A stretch of 64,000 nucleotides of DNA, from assembly GCA_019916065.1 (NCBI GenBank), contig CM034234.1, positions 5,430,342 through 5,494,341 on the forward strand, in the 5' to 3' direction. The number at the start of each line of letters is the position of its first letter. Within the stretch, counting starts at the first letter, position 1. The DNA comes from Vitellaria paradoxa (Eukaryota > Streptophyta > Magnoliopsida > Ericales > Sapotaceae). Below, one piece after another: positions 24,206-36,630 of this stretch. The notes beneath the pieces were generated by a model that was not told where the DNA came from, did no database searches, and saw only the letters and a program-made list of their open reading frames with translations. The position numbers and the translations under genes are program-made.

Positions 24206-25019
24206 ATATATATATATATATATAGCATCGCTGTATTGCTATTTGATTTTTACTTGTTCCCGCCTCAATCCAACCAACAAACAATCAAATAAATCAAATG
24301 CGGAAAATAGGAAGGCATAAGAACTTTCATGAGGAAATCCCATTGAACTTGAAGGCAGAAATTAAGTTCCTTGGTTATAAAGTTTCGCCACAACTTAAGC
24401 AATCGAGATTTAAGACATTGTTACTTTAACTCTCTGCTCGCCTCCTCCAAGATTGAACCATTCCAAGACGAAATAATTACCGAGTCCGCGGTGATGAAAC
24501 AAACCAAGTCCACGATACGCAACACCAATCTTTTGAAAGATTTGTCCTTTGCAAAGTATTTAAGAAAATTGTGAGAACTTAAAAAAGGAAGGAAGGGTAT
24601 TAAATATACGCTATATCTTTTTTCTTTTATAAAACTAAATTGAACTGAAATGAAAATATTAAGTTGGGCCAGTTTGTTTTTTAAGTTAGCCTAAATCGAG
24701 TTATACCAGTTTAATTTTGAGTTAAACTAATTTACTTATTTTTGTTTGTTAGACATCTAAAGAAGTAACATTAAAATAATTAAATAAGTTTGACACTTAA
24801 ATACAATTCTTTAGATTTATAATATTATATATTAAAATAATTAAATAATACATATGATATTTTTCAGATTAGTTTCGGAGTTGGTTTTAATTTGATTCTT
24901 TTGTCTATTAATTCTAAAATTGAACAAAAAAATATCAAATTATTAATTTTTTAAATCAAAACTAAATCAATTTTAGCACAAAATTAAATTAACTCGAGCA
25001 AAAATGATCTAATTAATTT

Positions 25020-25177
25020 AGGAGTTGTTTGGTTAAAAAAAGTTGAGAAAAAAGTATAGTAAAAGTACAAAAATGTGACATAAAAGTGATATGTGTTAAA
25101 ATTTTATTAAAGAAAAATACAAAAAAATAATTAAAGTTTGATAATTTTTAATATTTTATAATCGGCCAAACAGAGGA
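25020..25177. mobile_element. MITE family 2 copy, left of a head-to-head pair
   Basis: GGAGTTGTTTGGTTAAAA at the left and GGCCAAACAGAGG at the right, with the core ATGTGACATAAAAGTGATAT. An inverted relative lies 49 bases away. Confidence 0.7.
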
Positions 25178-25226
25178 CTAATTTTTGGATTGTACGATTT
25201 TTTTGCGCAACCAAAGCTCAGATAAA

Positions 25227-25380
25227 GAGGCTGTTTGGCCAACAAAAAAAATTAAAAATTACCAAATCTTAATTATTTTTTGTAATTTTTTTCAATTAAA
25301 TTTTAATACCTATCACTTTTATGTCACATCTTTTCATTTTTGTTATACTTTTTGATCAAAATTGACTAACCAAACAGCCC
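25227..25380. mobile_element. MITE family 2 copy, right of a head-to-head pair
   Basis: GAGGCTGTTTGGCCAAC at the left and GACTAACCAAACAGCCC at the right, with the core TATCACTTTTATGTCACATC in reverse orientation relative to the element at 25020. It ends 220 bases before the TATA of the ITN1-like gene. Confidence 0.75.
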
Positions 25381-25601
25381 GAAAGAAAATTAAGAAGACG
25401 CAAGTCAATGCTCTATTTCCTCCAAAAACTAAAATTACAATAATTAAAATAAGTCAACGTTACTAATGTCGCGTCCCTGACTGCTGACAGGGCAACAATA
25501 ATTGGGACAAGAGGCCAACGAAGCATGCACAACGGTCCCCTGTAAAAGCCCAATCTCGACGGCAGGCAACCCAAACGGTGGCCCCACCCTCCACCCAAAA
25601 A

Positions 25602-25610
25602 TATATATAC
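25602..25610 (+). promoter_or_regulatory. TATA box of the ITN1-like gene
   Basis: TATATATAC lies 137 bases before the ATG and follows a C-rich stretch. It is the best-placed TATA motif for this gene and implies a leader of about 100 nt. Confidence 0.55.
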
Positions 25611-25677
25611 AGAACCACCACCACCTCCATACTTTCCGATCGTCCGCAACACCGCCGATCCGATTGATATCCTTCTT

Positions 25678-25713
25678 ATGCATGCACACTTGCAAATTGC
25701 AATGAATTTGTAG
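25678..25713 (+). promoter_or_regulatory. Possible upstream ORF in the ITN1-like leader
   Basis: An ATG at 25678 opens an 11-codon frame (MHAHLQIAMNL) ending at TAG 25711-25713, 25 bases before the main ATG. A second internal ATG shares the same stop. If the TATA at 25602 sets the start of transcription, both lie in the leader and could lower or regulate translation. This is inferred from position only. Confidence 0.35.
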
Positions 25714-25738
25714 GGAGCTCCTTTTCCACGACATTAAA

Positions 25739-28700
25739 ATGGCTTCCTTCGTCAATGAAGGTACTTCGATTCATCATTTGATCTAAGATGTGATGCTGAT
25801 GCCGCATTTGGTTTATTGAATGAGATTGTTTGAACTCCTTTCTATCTGATTATTATTATTTTTTTTTTCTGGGATTGAATGCGAAGGAGGCGAGAGAGAT
25901 CTCGGGAAGGGACTTACCTCGGGCCCGAATCTCAACCCTGAGCTTCCGAAGGCGTCTTTGAAGGCGGTGGCGTCGGCGCCGTCTCTGGTTCTTTCTAATT
26001 CTGGCAAGGCACTGGGGGCGTCGAATTCCGGCAAGGCGTTGGTCCTGTCGACTTCCGGGAAGAGGATAGATCAGTCGAATTCCGGCAAGGCGTTGGTTCT
26101 GTCGATTTCCGGGAAGAGGATGGATCAGTCGAATTCCACGATGTCGATGGATCAGCCCAACTCCGCCAGGAAGAAGTACGTAAAGCAAGTGACGGGCCGG
26201 CATAACGACACGGATCTCCACCTGGCGGCGCGGCGAGGGGATGCAGTGGCCGTGAAACAGATCCTCGGCGAGATCGACGCTCAGATGATGGGGACGCTGA
26301 GCGGGGCGGAGTTCGATGCGGAGGTGGCGGAGATTCGATCGGCCATCGTGAACGAGGTGAACGAGCTCGGCGAGACGGCGCTGTTCACAGCTGCCGAGAA
26401 GGGGCACATCGAGGTGGTGAAGGAATTCTTGCCGTACAGCACCCCGGAAGGCATAAGGGCCAAGAACCACTCGGGCCTTGATCCATTGCATGTTGCCGCC
26501 AGTCAAGGTCACCAAGGTAATGACTTCGAACTCAAACCATTTGTTTCTTACATCTAATTGCCTATTCCTCTCATTTCCTTTTATACTTGAATTTTAAATT
26601 GATTGCTCCTAGATATTGTTAGTACAGGAGGCTAGATGCAGGAACAGCAGTTGCATGATTTGAGGCTGTTTAGTTCTTTGGTTACCACTGCATCTTAATA
26701 TTAGAAAATTGCAAGGCTATGATGATTTGTTTTATTTATTTGTAAATTTAAGTAAGACTCATAGTAAAGTCAACATATTGGCGATTTTAAAATATGGGTG
26801 GGTGTCACACTTTAGCTTCTCCATATCAGCATCATTCAAGTATTCTTGAGTCTGTCCTTCACCCCAGGCAGTGGAACTTCATGGTGAGTTGAGGATATGA
26901 TTGTCTGGTGCAGGTTAAAGTATTCTCTTAATGGAGAAATAGCTCCCTTGAGGGACCCATCCTTTTTTGTTCGTGTCCATTTGCTTGTGTGGGGAGGGTT
27001 GGACGAAATAGCTAGTGTAACTCCTGATTTCAAAATGAGAACCTGTTTCAGGATGGTTTTTCGTCTTGTGGTATAGGGTGGAAAGTTTCTTTTTCCGGAT
27101 TCCTTAATTTTGTAAGCTGGAAAGTCCTGTCAGAAGGCCTGTCTCGGCTAATCATTGGTTGCTTGGCAAACTAATGACTTTTTTTTTTGGTAATTGGCAA
27201 ACTAATGACTTGAGCAGATGCACATGGATTTTGCTTTCTGCTCTAAGCAAAGCCTTGGCCTTTGACCTTATACTTTGTCCGTTTGTCATCTTATTCAGAT
27301 TTAAATGCCATGGAACAATTTCCTTGTGTTTTATCTTTTGGTCATGTTTACTTCAGCAGTGGATCATCCAGTATATTTGGAATTCTTTTATCTACCCTCC
27401 TATAAAGAGGGGAGGCTAATATAGGTGACATCGGACTTCTGAATTGTTAGATCAAAATCGAATGATTCACAAGTAAACTTAAAAAATCACGCTTAAAATT
27501 TTTAAACTTATTTTTGTTATGAGCCGTCCGATTTTAATTCAACGGCTTACAAACCCAATATCACAGGGCTAGTATTACAAGTGATGTTAACCTCCCCAAA
27601 ATCTACGTATGCATGAAATTGATGTTGAATTAAGTTGACCCCCTTTCCCTGTTTGGCTACAACGAAGTACCACCCACCAGCCCATATTGGCTGAACTAAC
27701 ACCACGTGGTTTTGATATGGTGCAGTACCATGTACTGGCATAAAATTCTGAAGGTATGGACCAGAGGTTGCTCATTCTGTTGGCCCACTTGTTAGAAGAA
27801 GACTGAGGGAATATACTGCCAGATCAGGGCACTGTATCTAACCTCTGGTAGATGGGTGATCATATGAGAAAAAAGTAAAGTAAAAGGAATTTATGGTTGA
27901 TGTTGACAAGTTTCACATGGTACAATAATTTACGGATAGTAAAATTCTGAAGGCATGTACCATAGCTGGTTTATTCTGCTGTGCCCCTTATCGGAAGAAT
28001 ATGCAAGGCATGTATTAACTGCCAAACTATTTAAACCTTGGCATGGTTATTTAACGAAGTTTTGGTTAATAATCATATTGAATCTTGAAAATGTTGCAGA
28101 CAGAGTACAAAAATGGTATTGTTGGCTCTAACATTGTATTTTAAAAAGGTTGTCAGCTAATTTGTTTTCTTATATTTTCAAACCAGCTCAATTTATGCTT
28201 ATTACTAGAATACAATGTGCATTTGTGAAGCCACTTCAATATGGTTAACGATTACTTATATGCAGCCATTGTTCAGATGCTATTAGATCATGACCCAGGG
28301 CTAAGCAAAACGATTGGCCAATCAAATGCAACCCCTCTTATATCTGCAGCCACAAGAGGGCATGCCGCTGTGGTTGACGTGTTATTGTCAAAAGATTCCA
28401 GCTTGCTAGAGATATCAAAATCCAACGGAAAGAACGCATTGCATTTAGCTGCCAGACAAGGGCATGTGGATATCGTGAAAGCATTGCTTCTTAAGGATCC
28501 ACAATTAGCAAGAAGAACTGATAAAAAGGGACAGACTGCTTTGCATATGGCTGTAAAAGGGGTTAGTTGTGAAGTGGTGAAGTTGCTACTTCGGGCAGAT
28601 GCCGCCATTGTGATGCTCCCAGACAAGTTTGGTAACACAGCATTACATATAGCCACCAGGAAGAAGCGGTCAGAGGTATTGACTAACATTCCGACCTTTA

Positions 28701-29588
28701 TATCAGTTAAAATACATTCTTTTTTATTGTGGTATTTTTAATGCTTTTGGTTTATTGCAGATAGTTAATGAGCTATTATGTCTCCGGGACACAAATGTAA
28801 ATGCACTAACGAGAGACCACAAAACAGCCCTTGACATTGCAGAAGGACTTCAATTGTCTGAAGAAACCACAGAAATAAAGGATTGCTTAGCTCGTTTTGG
28901 TGCTGTCAGAGCCAATGAACTGAACCAGCCTAGGGATGAGCTTAGGAGAACTGTAACAGAAATCAAGAATAACGTCCACACCCAACTTGAACAAGCTCGG
29001 AAGACTAATAAGAACATGGATGGAATTGCTAAGGAGATCCGAAAGCTCCATAGGGCAGGAATCAACAATGCTACTAACTCAGTCACTGTGGTGGCTGTTC
29101 TCTTTGCCACGGTCGCATTTGCAGCTATCTTCACAGTTCCTGGAGGTGATTCTGATGATGGGATGGCCGTGACGGTCAGCACTGCATCTTTCAAGGTTTT
29201 CTTCATATCTAATGCTCTTGCACTCTTCACATCATTGGCTGTTGTAGTGGTACAGATCACAGTTGTCAGGGGGGAGATAAAATCTGAGAGGAGGGTTGTG
29301 GAAGTGATCAATAAGTTGATGTGGTTGGCTTCCATTTGCACTACAGTGGCATTTATTTCTTCATCTTACATTGTTGTTGGCCGGCATCACAAGTGGGCTG
29401 CAATTGTTGTCACAGTTGTAGGTGGAGTTATAATGTCAGGAGTCCTTGGTGTTATGACTTATTATGTGGTGAAATCCAAAAGGAAACGGAAGGTGACAAA
29501 AAGACAGAAGATTTTGCAAAGTGGAAACAACTTGTGCCGTAACTCAGATTTTTCTGATGCTGATGTCAATCCAATTTACGCTATTTGA
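25739..29588 (+). CDS. ITN1: ITN1-like ankyrin-repeat PGG-domain membrane protein, 4 exons
   Basis: Exons 25739-25760, 25887-26516, 28266-28675 and 28761-29588 join in frame (phases 1, 1, 0; all introns GT-AG) to give 629 residues. The 22-nt first exon (MASFVNEG) is supported because its donor and the 25887 acceptor keep the frame into GERDLGKG. Features in order: a Ser-rich N-terminus with a repeated SxSGK(A/R) unit (about 41-92); the block KKYVKQVTGRHNDTDLHLAA, which starts the ankyrin array (about 115-400); a basic coiled region; the PGG motif (INNATNSVTVVAVLFATVAF, then FTVPGG, about 455-483); and three further membrane segments (about 500-521, 538-560, 565-591), ending in PIYAI. Arabidopsis ITN1 (INCREASED TOLERANCE TO NACL1) is a plasma-membrane protein linked to ABA-dependent ROS production under salt stress. 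The close match through most of the length makes this an ITN1 orthologue or near paralogue. The long second intron (1749 bp) contains no recognisable gene. Confidence 0.93.
25985..26130 (+). repeat. 27-bp coding minisatellite in the ITN1-like gene
   Basis: Within exon 2 a 27-bp unit encoding nine residues of the form xxxSxSGK(A/R) occurs about five times: LVLSNSGKA, LGASNSGKA, LVLSTSGKR, IDQSNSGKA and LVLSISGKR, followed by a partial MDQSNS. All units stay in frame, so the protein tolerates gain or loss of repeats. It lies before the ankyrin array in a probably disordered cytosolic tail. Confidence 0.8.
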
Positions 29589-32158
29589 TGTTAGCCCTGA
29601 CACTTCATATGTTTTGAGGGGAGAAAACCAGAAGTGGTGCGGTTAGTGTCTAAAAGGTTCTGTTCCTTAAACACTTGATCCGCTAAGGTTGAATGTTACA
29701 TCTCTTGGAAGTGATTGAATGTTGGTGTTTTGAGGAAATGTTCTGTGATGAGAAATAATTTAGACTTCAACTATTATGGCTTATGTTGTTGTCTGTATCT
29801 GCACTCTTCATAGATTTAGCAAAGAGAGAGTCCCTTTGAATGAGAAAATACATGACCTTTTATAGGCTGGTTCAATTCCGAAGGGTCAATTGACTCATCA
29901 AGGTCAATCCACCTGTGAATGAAGTTTGTAGTGAACCTAATAATACAAACTTTGATAAATTGCTTTTGGTTAATATCTAATAAGTTTTTAATACCCCCTT
30001 TCTAAGAATCAGAATTGGCCTCAATGTCCATGATTATATAAAGGATCAACTCCTAGTTGTTTGTTGGCTTTGGACTTCCCTAACGATACTCTCACCTCTG
30101 AATTTCACATTGCCGAACATTGTTCTTCAACCAGTAGTGATCAACCTCCAACTTATGATGTTGAATTGAAGTTCAAAGATTCTGACTATGGCTAAGATGT
30201 TATGGCTAATCAACTGCTATATATGTTACTGATTTTGTTATTTTCATGATGAGGTGAAAGTTCTTTCAATGGTTGTTTGTGTTAAGTAAAGGTCTTAGTG
30301 GGACATTGCAAGGATCACAATAGAATGGCCACCTTGGCGCATCAAAAAGCTCCATACCTTTCCGCCCCCCCGGGGGGGGGGGGGCAGCATCTCTCCATCT
30401 CTCTCTCTCTCTCTACATAGTTTTTAATTTTTGTATCTTTTTCAAAGTTAGTAATGGCTGTAATATTCTGTTGTTTTGTTCCTTAAATTTCAGCTTTATT
30501 TTATTTCATTGTTACTTATGTCAGATATGGGATTGAAAGGTCGAGATCTATTGGCATAGAAGAAAATATTTAAGGTAGGTTGGGTTCTGTTATGGTTCTA
30601 AGCTTGGCTGTTTTGCCTTCTTAGAGAATGGAAAGTATCTCCTGTCTTTGTCATGAAATGCATCATTTTGCAGCAAGTTGGCTGTTGGAGCCACTTTTAG
30701 AATAGTTAGCACAAGGCTACTGAGACTACAAATTAACAACCAACCATGCAAGGTTTGATCTGAAAAGATATTTTTGTTACCCTATGAATCATGATCATGC
30801 ATTTAGGGAAGATTTGTACAATAACTTTGTTGTTGTTCTGCATTTTGTAAATCAATTGTATTGCAGAGATCGCCTGGATTATTTTGGTTGATTAATCATG
30901 GGTTCTGGGATGAATATTTTCTTTGCAAGGTTAACATTTTCTTTTCTGTGAGGAGATTGAAATGCCACTAGTTTGAGCTAGCACTTCAAATTAATTTCCT
31001 TCAATCTATTTTGAATTTGTAATCTTACATTTGTTATGGCGAATTAAATCTTGTACAATTACTTCTTATCTATTTTGTGAACTACTTTGTGTTTACTCCT
31101 AACACCAGCTGATGTATATAATATTAGAGAAACATCTACTGTTTAAAGTTCTTGTGCCTGAAGATAGGGGAAGAAAGGTGTCCAATTGTTGGTCCAAATC
31201 AAAACTCCTTCAATCAATAGGAGGTTGCAAATTTGCAATACAAGGTATCATGATCCCTTTAAGGCTATTTATATTTACTTTCACCACCTGATTATCATTG
31301 TCTTCTTCCTTCTCTATTCTTTGACCCTTCTTTATTACAGTCTTTTGTGAATCTTCAGCAAAGAAGATTTTGGTGGGAAAATTGCTGGGCTTTCTTTAAC
31401 ATTGTGCACCAAATTGTGATCTCAATACTATGGAGATCTACCCAAGCATCAGCAAACTAGTTATGACTAGATGGGTTGCCAAAAAGTGAATGAGCCACTA
31501 ATCTCTTGTGCTGAGAGACAACAGAACAGGAGAAGTTGTACTGTGTTTTATACAAAGCATGTATAGAAAATTTTAATTTCAAATATGAAAAAAAAAAAAA
31601 AACTGAAAAAAATAATTATGGAATTATGAAAAAAATAATTTCACAAAAAACATAACCTTAAAAGAAATAAAAAAAAAATTGATACATGTAATCAATTTTA
31701 ACTAGTTTAGAATGGAGATGGGCTACATTTTCTGTTGAATTTTCGAGTGATTATTGTATTATTGTACCCTTGGGTTGGCTGGTGGCCTTTAGTATATTTA
31801 GTATATTTGAACAAGTTTGACCTTTTTTGTTTTCTTTCCTTTTTCAGTTTATGCCATTTTGACTTTTTTTTTTTTTAATCTACCTCTTTTCTTTTTTCTT
31901 TTGCTTCTTTAAATAAATAGAGGAAGTAGTCTTGTGTAATTGATCTTCATTAATTTAAAATTAAAAATTGAAATAGAAAAAGAAGTCTTATCTAATTGAC
32001 CTTAATTCATTTAGAAGTAAAATTGTCGAGTTGAGTTCTAGATAATGTCATACCTTTCCACTTTTTCAATTCTTAAACCATCTATTGTCGTTTCCATGCT
32101 TTTCCAATGTTTCTAAAACCATCCATTTTTTCATTCTCAAACCGTATTTTCATTCTCA
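29589..32158. other. Intergenic DNA after the ITN1-like gene
   Basis: The first 200 bases are probable 3' UTR. Beyond it base composition stays near that of the ITN1-like introns, richer in GC than the left arm, but no exon or protein motif was recognised on either strand. Confidence 0.5.
30365..30384. repeat. C7-G13 homopolymer junction
   Basis: Seven C bases run directly into thirteen G bases, then a (CT)n stretch. It is self-complementary and could form a hairpin or G-quadruplex. Confidence 0.85.
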
Positions 32159-32292
32159 AGGTGCTTGAAGTGATAAAAAATGAACTAATTTAAGATAATT
32201 TATAAGTTCAAAATTTGTATAGTGAGATAAAAAATAAATAATTTTTAAAAATTTTCAGAGATTTTCAACATTTTATATCACACCAAATGGAC
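32159..32292. mobile_element. MITE family 1 copy
   Basis: AGGTGCTTGAAGTGATAAAA at the left and TATCACACCAAATGGAC at the right, with the family core TTTGTATAGTGAGATAAAAA. Confidence 0.6.
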
Positions 32293-33953
32293 TTAATATG
32301 CAGCTGGGCATTTGGGTTCTTTTGCCATGGAGAGTTTTTTTTTTTTTTTGATATCTCATAATGTTTATGTCAATTTGTGCCAGTTTGTGCATTCTCGACT
32401 AATTTTTGAGATTCTGAAATTAATGATCGGATAAACTTTTAATGATTTTAGAAGACTAATTCTTAAAACCTTAAAATTAAGAATTGGATAAATGTTTAAT
32501 AATTTCAAAAATTTTAGATTAATAACTACTAAAAAATAAATTTAAATTCTTACCGGTTAGGCTAATCCCAGTGTTAGGAAAAGTCTTTGCATTTGAACGA
32601 AAAAAGAAGAAAAAGTTGGGGAGGTTTTTTCGTCTTTAAGGTCCGACTTTAAACAGAAAACAACGAAAAAAGTCTGTCAAAAAAGAGGCACCCAGAAGAA
32701 AGGTCGGTCTCGGAACCCGTGTGGGCCTCTTATGGCGGCTCGACTTTTTAATTCCAGTCAAGTGCCCTTCGTTCCTTCTTTTCCACAGCTAACTAATGTA
32801 CAAACGTTGAATCATCACTCGCATTTCACTTTTGGAGCTTAGCCCGAACTCGAAAGCGACGCCTCCACTTTCAATTTATCATTATCGTTTGCTTCTACCT
32901 GCCAAAGTCAAGGCGGATACGCAATGCTTTTCGTATCTATTATTATTATTATTATTAGTGTAAATTATATTAATTATTTATAAAATTTGATGAAAATACA
33001 TAAAAATTTTCTACTTTCTAAAATTATACTTATTACCTTTACTTTTAATTTTTTTTATAATTTTTCTTCTATTATTTGAAAAACTAAAATAAGATCAACT
33101 AAAAAAATCCTAAATAAAAACTCTGGACTATCTAACTAAAAAAAAAAAAAAAAGAAAAAGAGAGATTTCACCGCCGAGCAATCTTACCAATATTTTGTCA
33201 ACACTGAGACACTTTAAAAATAATCCAAACAACTTTGATCATTTAATAACTATTATCAAATAACTCCAATCGAAAATTTACGTGTTCAATTATATAATTA
33301 GATTAAATTTCATTATACATTTCAAATATCGTGATCTGTAATTTAAAATAATAATTAGGTACTCTATGAGTTCAGATAAATAATTAAATTACCAAAATAG
33401 CTCAGAATTATTGGAGTAACATATAACAAAACCTTAATCATCCATTAGAGGTAAGAAAGCATTGATTAGAAAAATCAAGCCAAATGAGAGGAGAATTTAT
33501 AATATAACCTAAAAAGTAAAGAAGTAAGTATAATTTTGAAATTACAAGGGTACGTTATGTAATTTACTTTTATTATTCTTATTGGGCATTGATAAGTATA
33601 GCTATGGCTAGTGCCCCATTTGATACATCAAAAACTTTTTTTTTTTTTGAACTTTTAGTAGCTTTGCACAAAAGGTTATATTTTTATTGGTAAAATTTTG
33701 TAATTTTTTTTATAACTTTTGGAAAAAAAACTTAAAATTTTGTAAATTTAACATGTAATAAAAATTTTTATGTGTTTAGTAAAATATTAATTTTTAAAAA
33801 ATATATATATAAGTTGAAATTTTATCAAAAAAAAAAAAAAATACAAAACTTAAAAGTTACTAAAAATTATTTACCAGGGCCCAAACATCACAATTCTTCA
33901 TTTTATGAGTATTGCAGTGAATTCATCAAATCAACAAGGAGGATTGAAATTTA

Positions 33954-34112
33954 GGTTCCGTTTGAAATTAAATAAAATAAAATAAAATTATATAAATTTT
34001 TACAAATATAAATTACGAAACAATAAAATTTAAATTTTTTACTCACTGTACAATTTACGAGACATTTATTTTTATAATTTTATTTTATTTTATACAATTT
34101 CAAACACACCTT
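33954..34112. mobile_element. MITE family 1 copy
   Basis: It aligns along its full length with the element at 1001: GGTTCCGTTTGAAAT start, AAATAAAATAAAATAAAATT tract, central ACTCACTGTACAATTTACG and TTTCAAACACACC end. Confidence 0.7.
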
Positions 34113-34589
34113 TAATCCGATGGATCACAAAAATGGCAGTAATAGTGCTTTCAACCATCAAAGGACTGACACTTTTTTTTTTTTTCGGGGTCTATTTCAT
34201 ATTTTTATAAATTTAAAATTCAAATATAATATTAATGATGTTGTGACATTAATTGCAAGATCTGGGATTAGATTTTAATTCGCGGTGGGTGGTGGGTATC
34301 TTTCTTCAAGTCCCACTCACCGCCCAAAAAGTCCTGGGTTTGATTTGAGAGGATTGATTAACAAATTATTATGCTTACATCCAACTCTTACACAGATATA
34401 TACGCATCATCAATTTACAGTTATTAAATATTACTTTTTATTTTTTTTAATGGTCAAAATGACATCATTTTTGTGACTGTGATGATTTTAAATTAAATGT
34501 ACTGATTACTACAGATAGTAATAGTAATCAATAAAAATTTGCAGGGTATAAGAATTTGGTGTAAACGTAGAATTACTAATTGATTGACT

Positions 34590-34865
34590 CTAAATTTTTT
34601 TATTATGACATTTTTTATTTTATGTATTTATTGATATTTTTAGACATATTATTTATATTTATTAAAAATTATAAAAAAATTAAAAATGAAAAAAATTCAC
34701 CAACAAGTAAAAAAAATTTACATAAGTGAATTTTTTTATTTAGAAGCATTTTTTTATTTTTTGATGAATATAAATAATTACATCTAAAAATTATCAAAAA
34801 ATAAATAAAATTTTAATTATAAAACTAAAAAAAAATTAAAATTTATTCTTCCCAAAACCACCCTT
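34590..34865. mobile_element. Degraded MITE family 4 copy
   Basis: It shares the sequence around AGACATATTATTTATATTTA and GAATTTTTTTATTTAGAAGC with the element at 10647. Ends are unclear. Confidence 0.4.
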
Positions 34866-35098
34866 TTATCTATTCTTATGCCACGCACACCAAAGTCAAC
34901 AAACGGTGATGGACCTGATGATGGGAAAGCTATCATTAGTGGTTTAAATAATACTTGGCATTTTGTAAGTTTGGAGCTCAAAAACAAAATAAAAAAATCA
35001 TAAAATCATAAAATTTCATTAAATTATGTAAGTCTCAAAAATTTTTTAATCTTGTACAAATTTTTTCAATTTTGAGAGTGCAAATTAGAGTATTCTTT

Positions 35099-35101
<3 letters not shown>

Positions 35102-35137
<36 letters not shown>
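35102..35137. repeat. (AT)18 microsatellite
   Basis: This is the longest uninterrupted AT run of the window; many shorter ones are scattered elsewhere (for example 6323-6349, 8592-8613, 11166-11190, 38169-38195). Confidence 0.9.
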
Positions 35138-35145
<8 letters not shown>

Positions 35146-35418
35146 TGAAACTCCAAACCCATGCACTAATGCAAATTCCTATTAGCAATTATAAATGGCT
35201 AAGTAAAGTAAACTATATATGTCAAAACATTAACTAAAAATTGTATCTAATTGTTTGAGCGCTTTGGAAGGGAGTCGTATATTACGGACCTAAAGGTTCA
35301 AGTTTCTTTACATATAATGATGAGAAGTTCTAATAATTTTATCAAATTCGACTCTGTCTTTATTTTTTTTTATTGTACTTATATTTTAAGCAAATTTTGG
35401 ATACACGTTGATGATTTT

Positions 35419-36630
35419 TCGATATTTAAAAAAATACTATTAGCTGAAAGAGTACTTTTAGAAAATATTTTTTCAAATAATACTTTTTAAAAATACTCTC
35501 TCAAAAATTATTTTTTAAAAACATTCTTTCAAATAATATTTTCAACATAGTCGTAATTTTTACCAAATTATTATAAATTAAATCTTAAATTTATTTTCAT
35601 TTAACGAGAATGAAAGATTCAAATATTTTGCTTTTGCTCATATAAATTTCAATAAAATAGTTTGTTATTAATATATGTATATAATAAATATTCACATAAA
35701 ATTAAAATTGAGAAAATAAAAAAATCTTTGAAAATAATCATCCACAATATATTCATTCATTTACATTTAATATAGAATACACGTTTTTGAAAAAAATAAT
35801 TTCAGAAAATAGTTCATCAGAAAAAATCCTAAATAACAAAATCACAACTTAATTCATTAAATTTATAAATTAAAAAATAACCAAAAAATGAGATATGATC
35901 AATTCTATTAAAAAAAATTGAAAATTATATGTTAGACAATATACAAAAATTTACTTGAGAAAAGTTTAGACTAGGAAAATATTAAGATTTTGCAAGAAAA
36001 AATTCAAATAAATAATTAACAACTAATTGAGACCCATATTATTCTAATTTTATATTTTGAAATTAACTTTGGAAGTATAAATGTGGAGTTTTTACCTTGA
36101 GTCAGGTGGAGTCCTTCTAGAAATTTTTAAAGGTCATAAGGGAATTTGTCCCAAAAAAAAGAAAAAAAACCAAACAATTTACAAAAAAAAAAAAGAAAAA
36201 AAACAATTTAACCTAATAATTTTTTTTCCAAGGCCAAAAATAGTTTAACCCAACTATTTTTCTTTTAATAATTTTAACCCAACAATTTCAACTATTAACT
36301 CATTAATTTCAAAAATCAAAAAAATTAGTGCCAAAATTAAAAAAAAAAAAAACTTATGCATTTTGTGTGTACGACAGATCACATTTACATACAATATACA
36401 CATCTACATATAATATTTTCTTTATGTGTAAAAATTATAATTAAGTTAAAAGCATTATTTGAAATGACATTTTTAAAAAATATATGTTAAAATAGTATTT
36501 TAAAAAAAATTTTTTAAATGAGTATTTTTTAAAAGTATTCTTTTAAATAATACTTTCTCAACTGCAAAATTCATAGAAAAACACTTTTTCAATTAGTACG
36601 TTTTCAGCCAACAGTATTTTTTAAATACCA
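35419..36630. mobile_element. Possible inverted-repeat element of about 1.2 kb
   Basis: The left block around AATACTATTAGCTGAAAGAG (35433-35452) is mirrored by the right block around TTTTCAGCCAACAGTATTTT (36600-36620). Both are followed inward by repeated AAATAATACTTT words. The interior is AT-rich without genes. Confidence 0.45.

Noticed and set aside
34265..34345. A third SINE head (GGGTTTGATTT resembling a B box)
   Set aside because: No A box, no matching body and no target duplication could be found.
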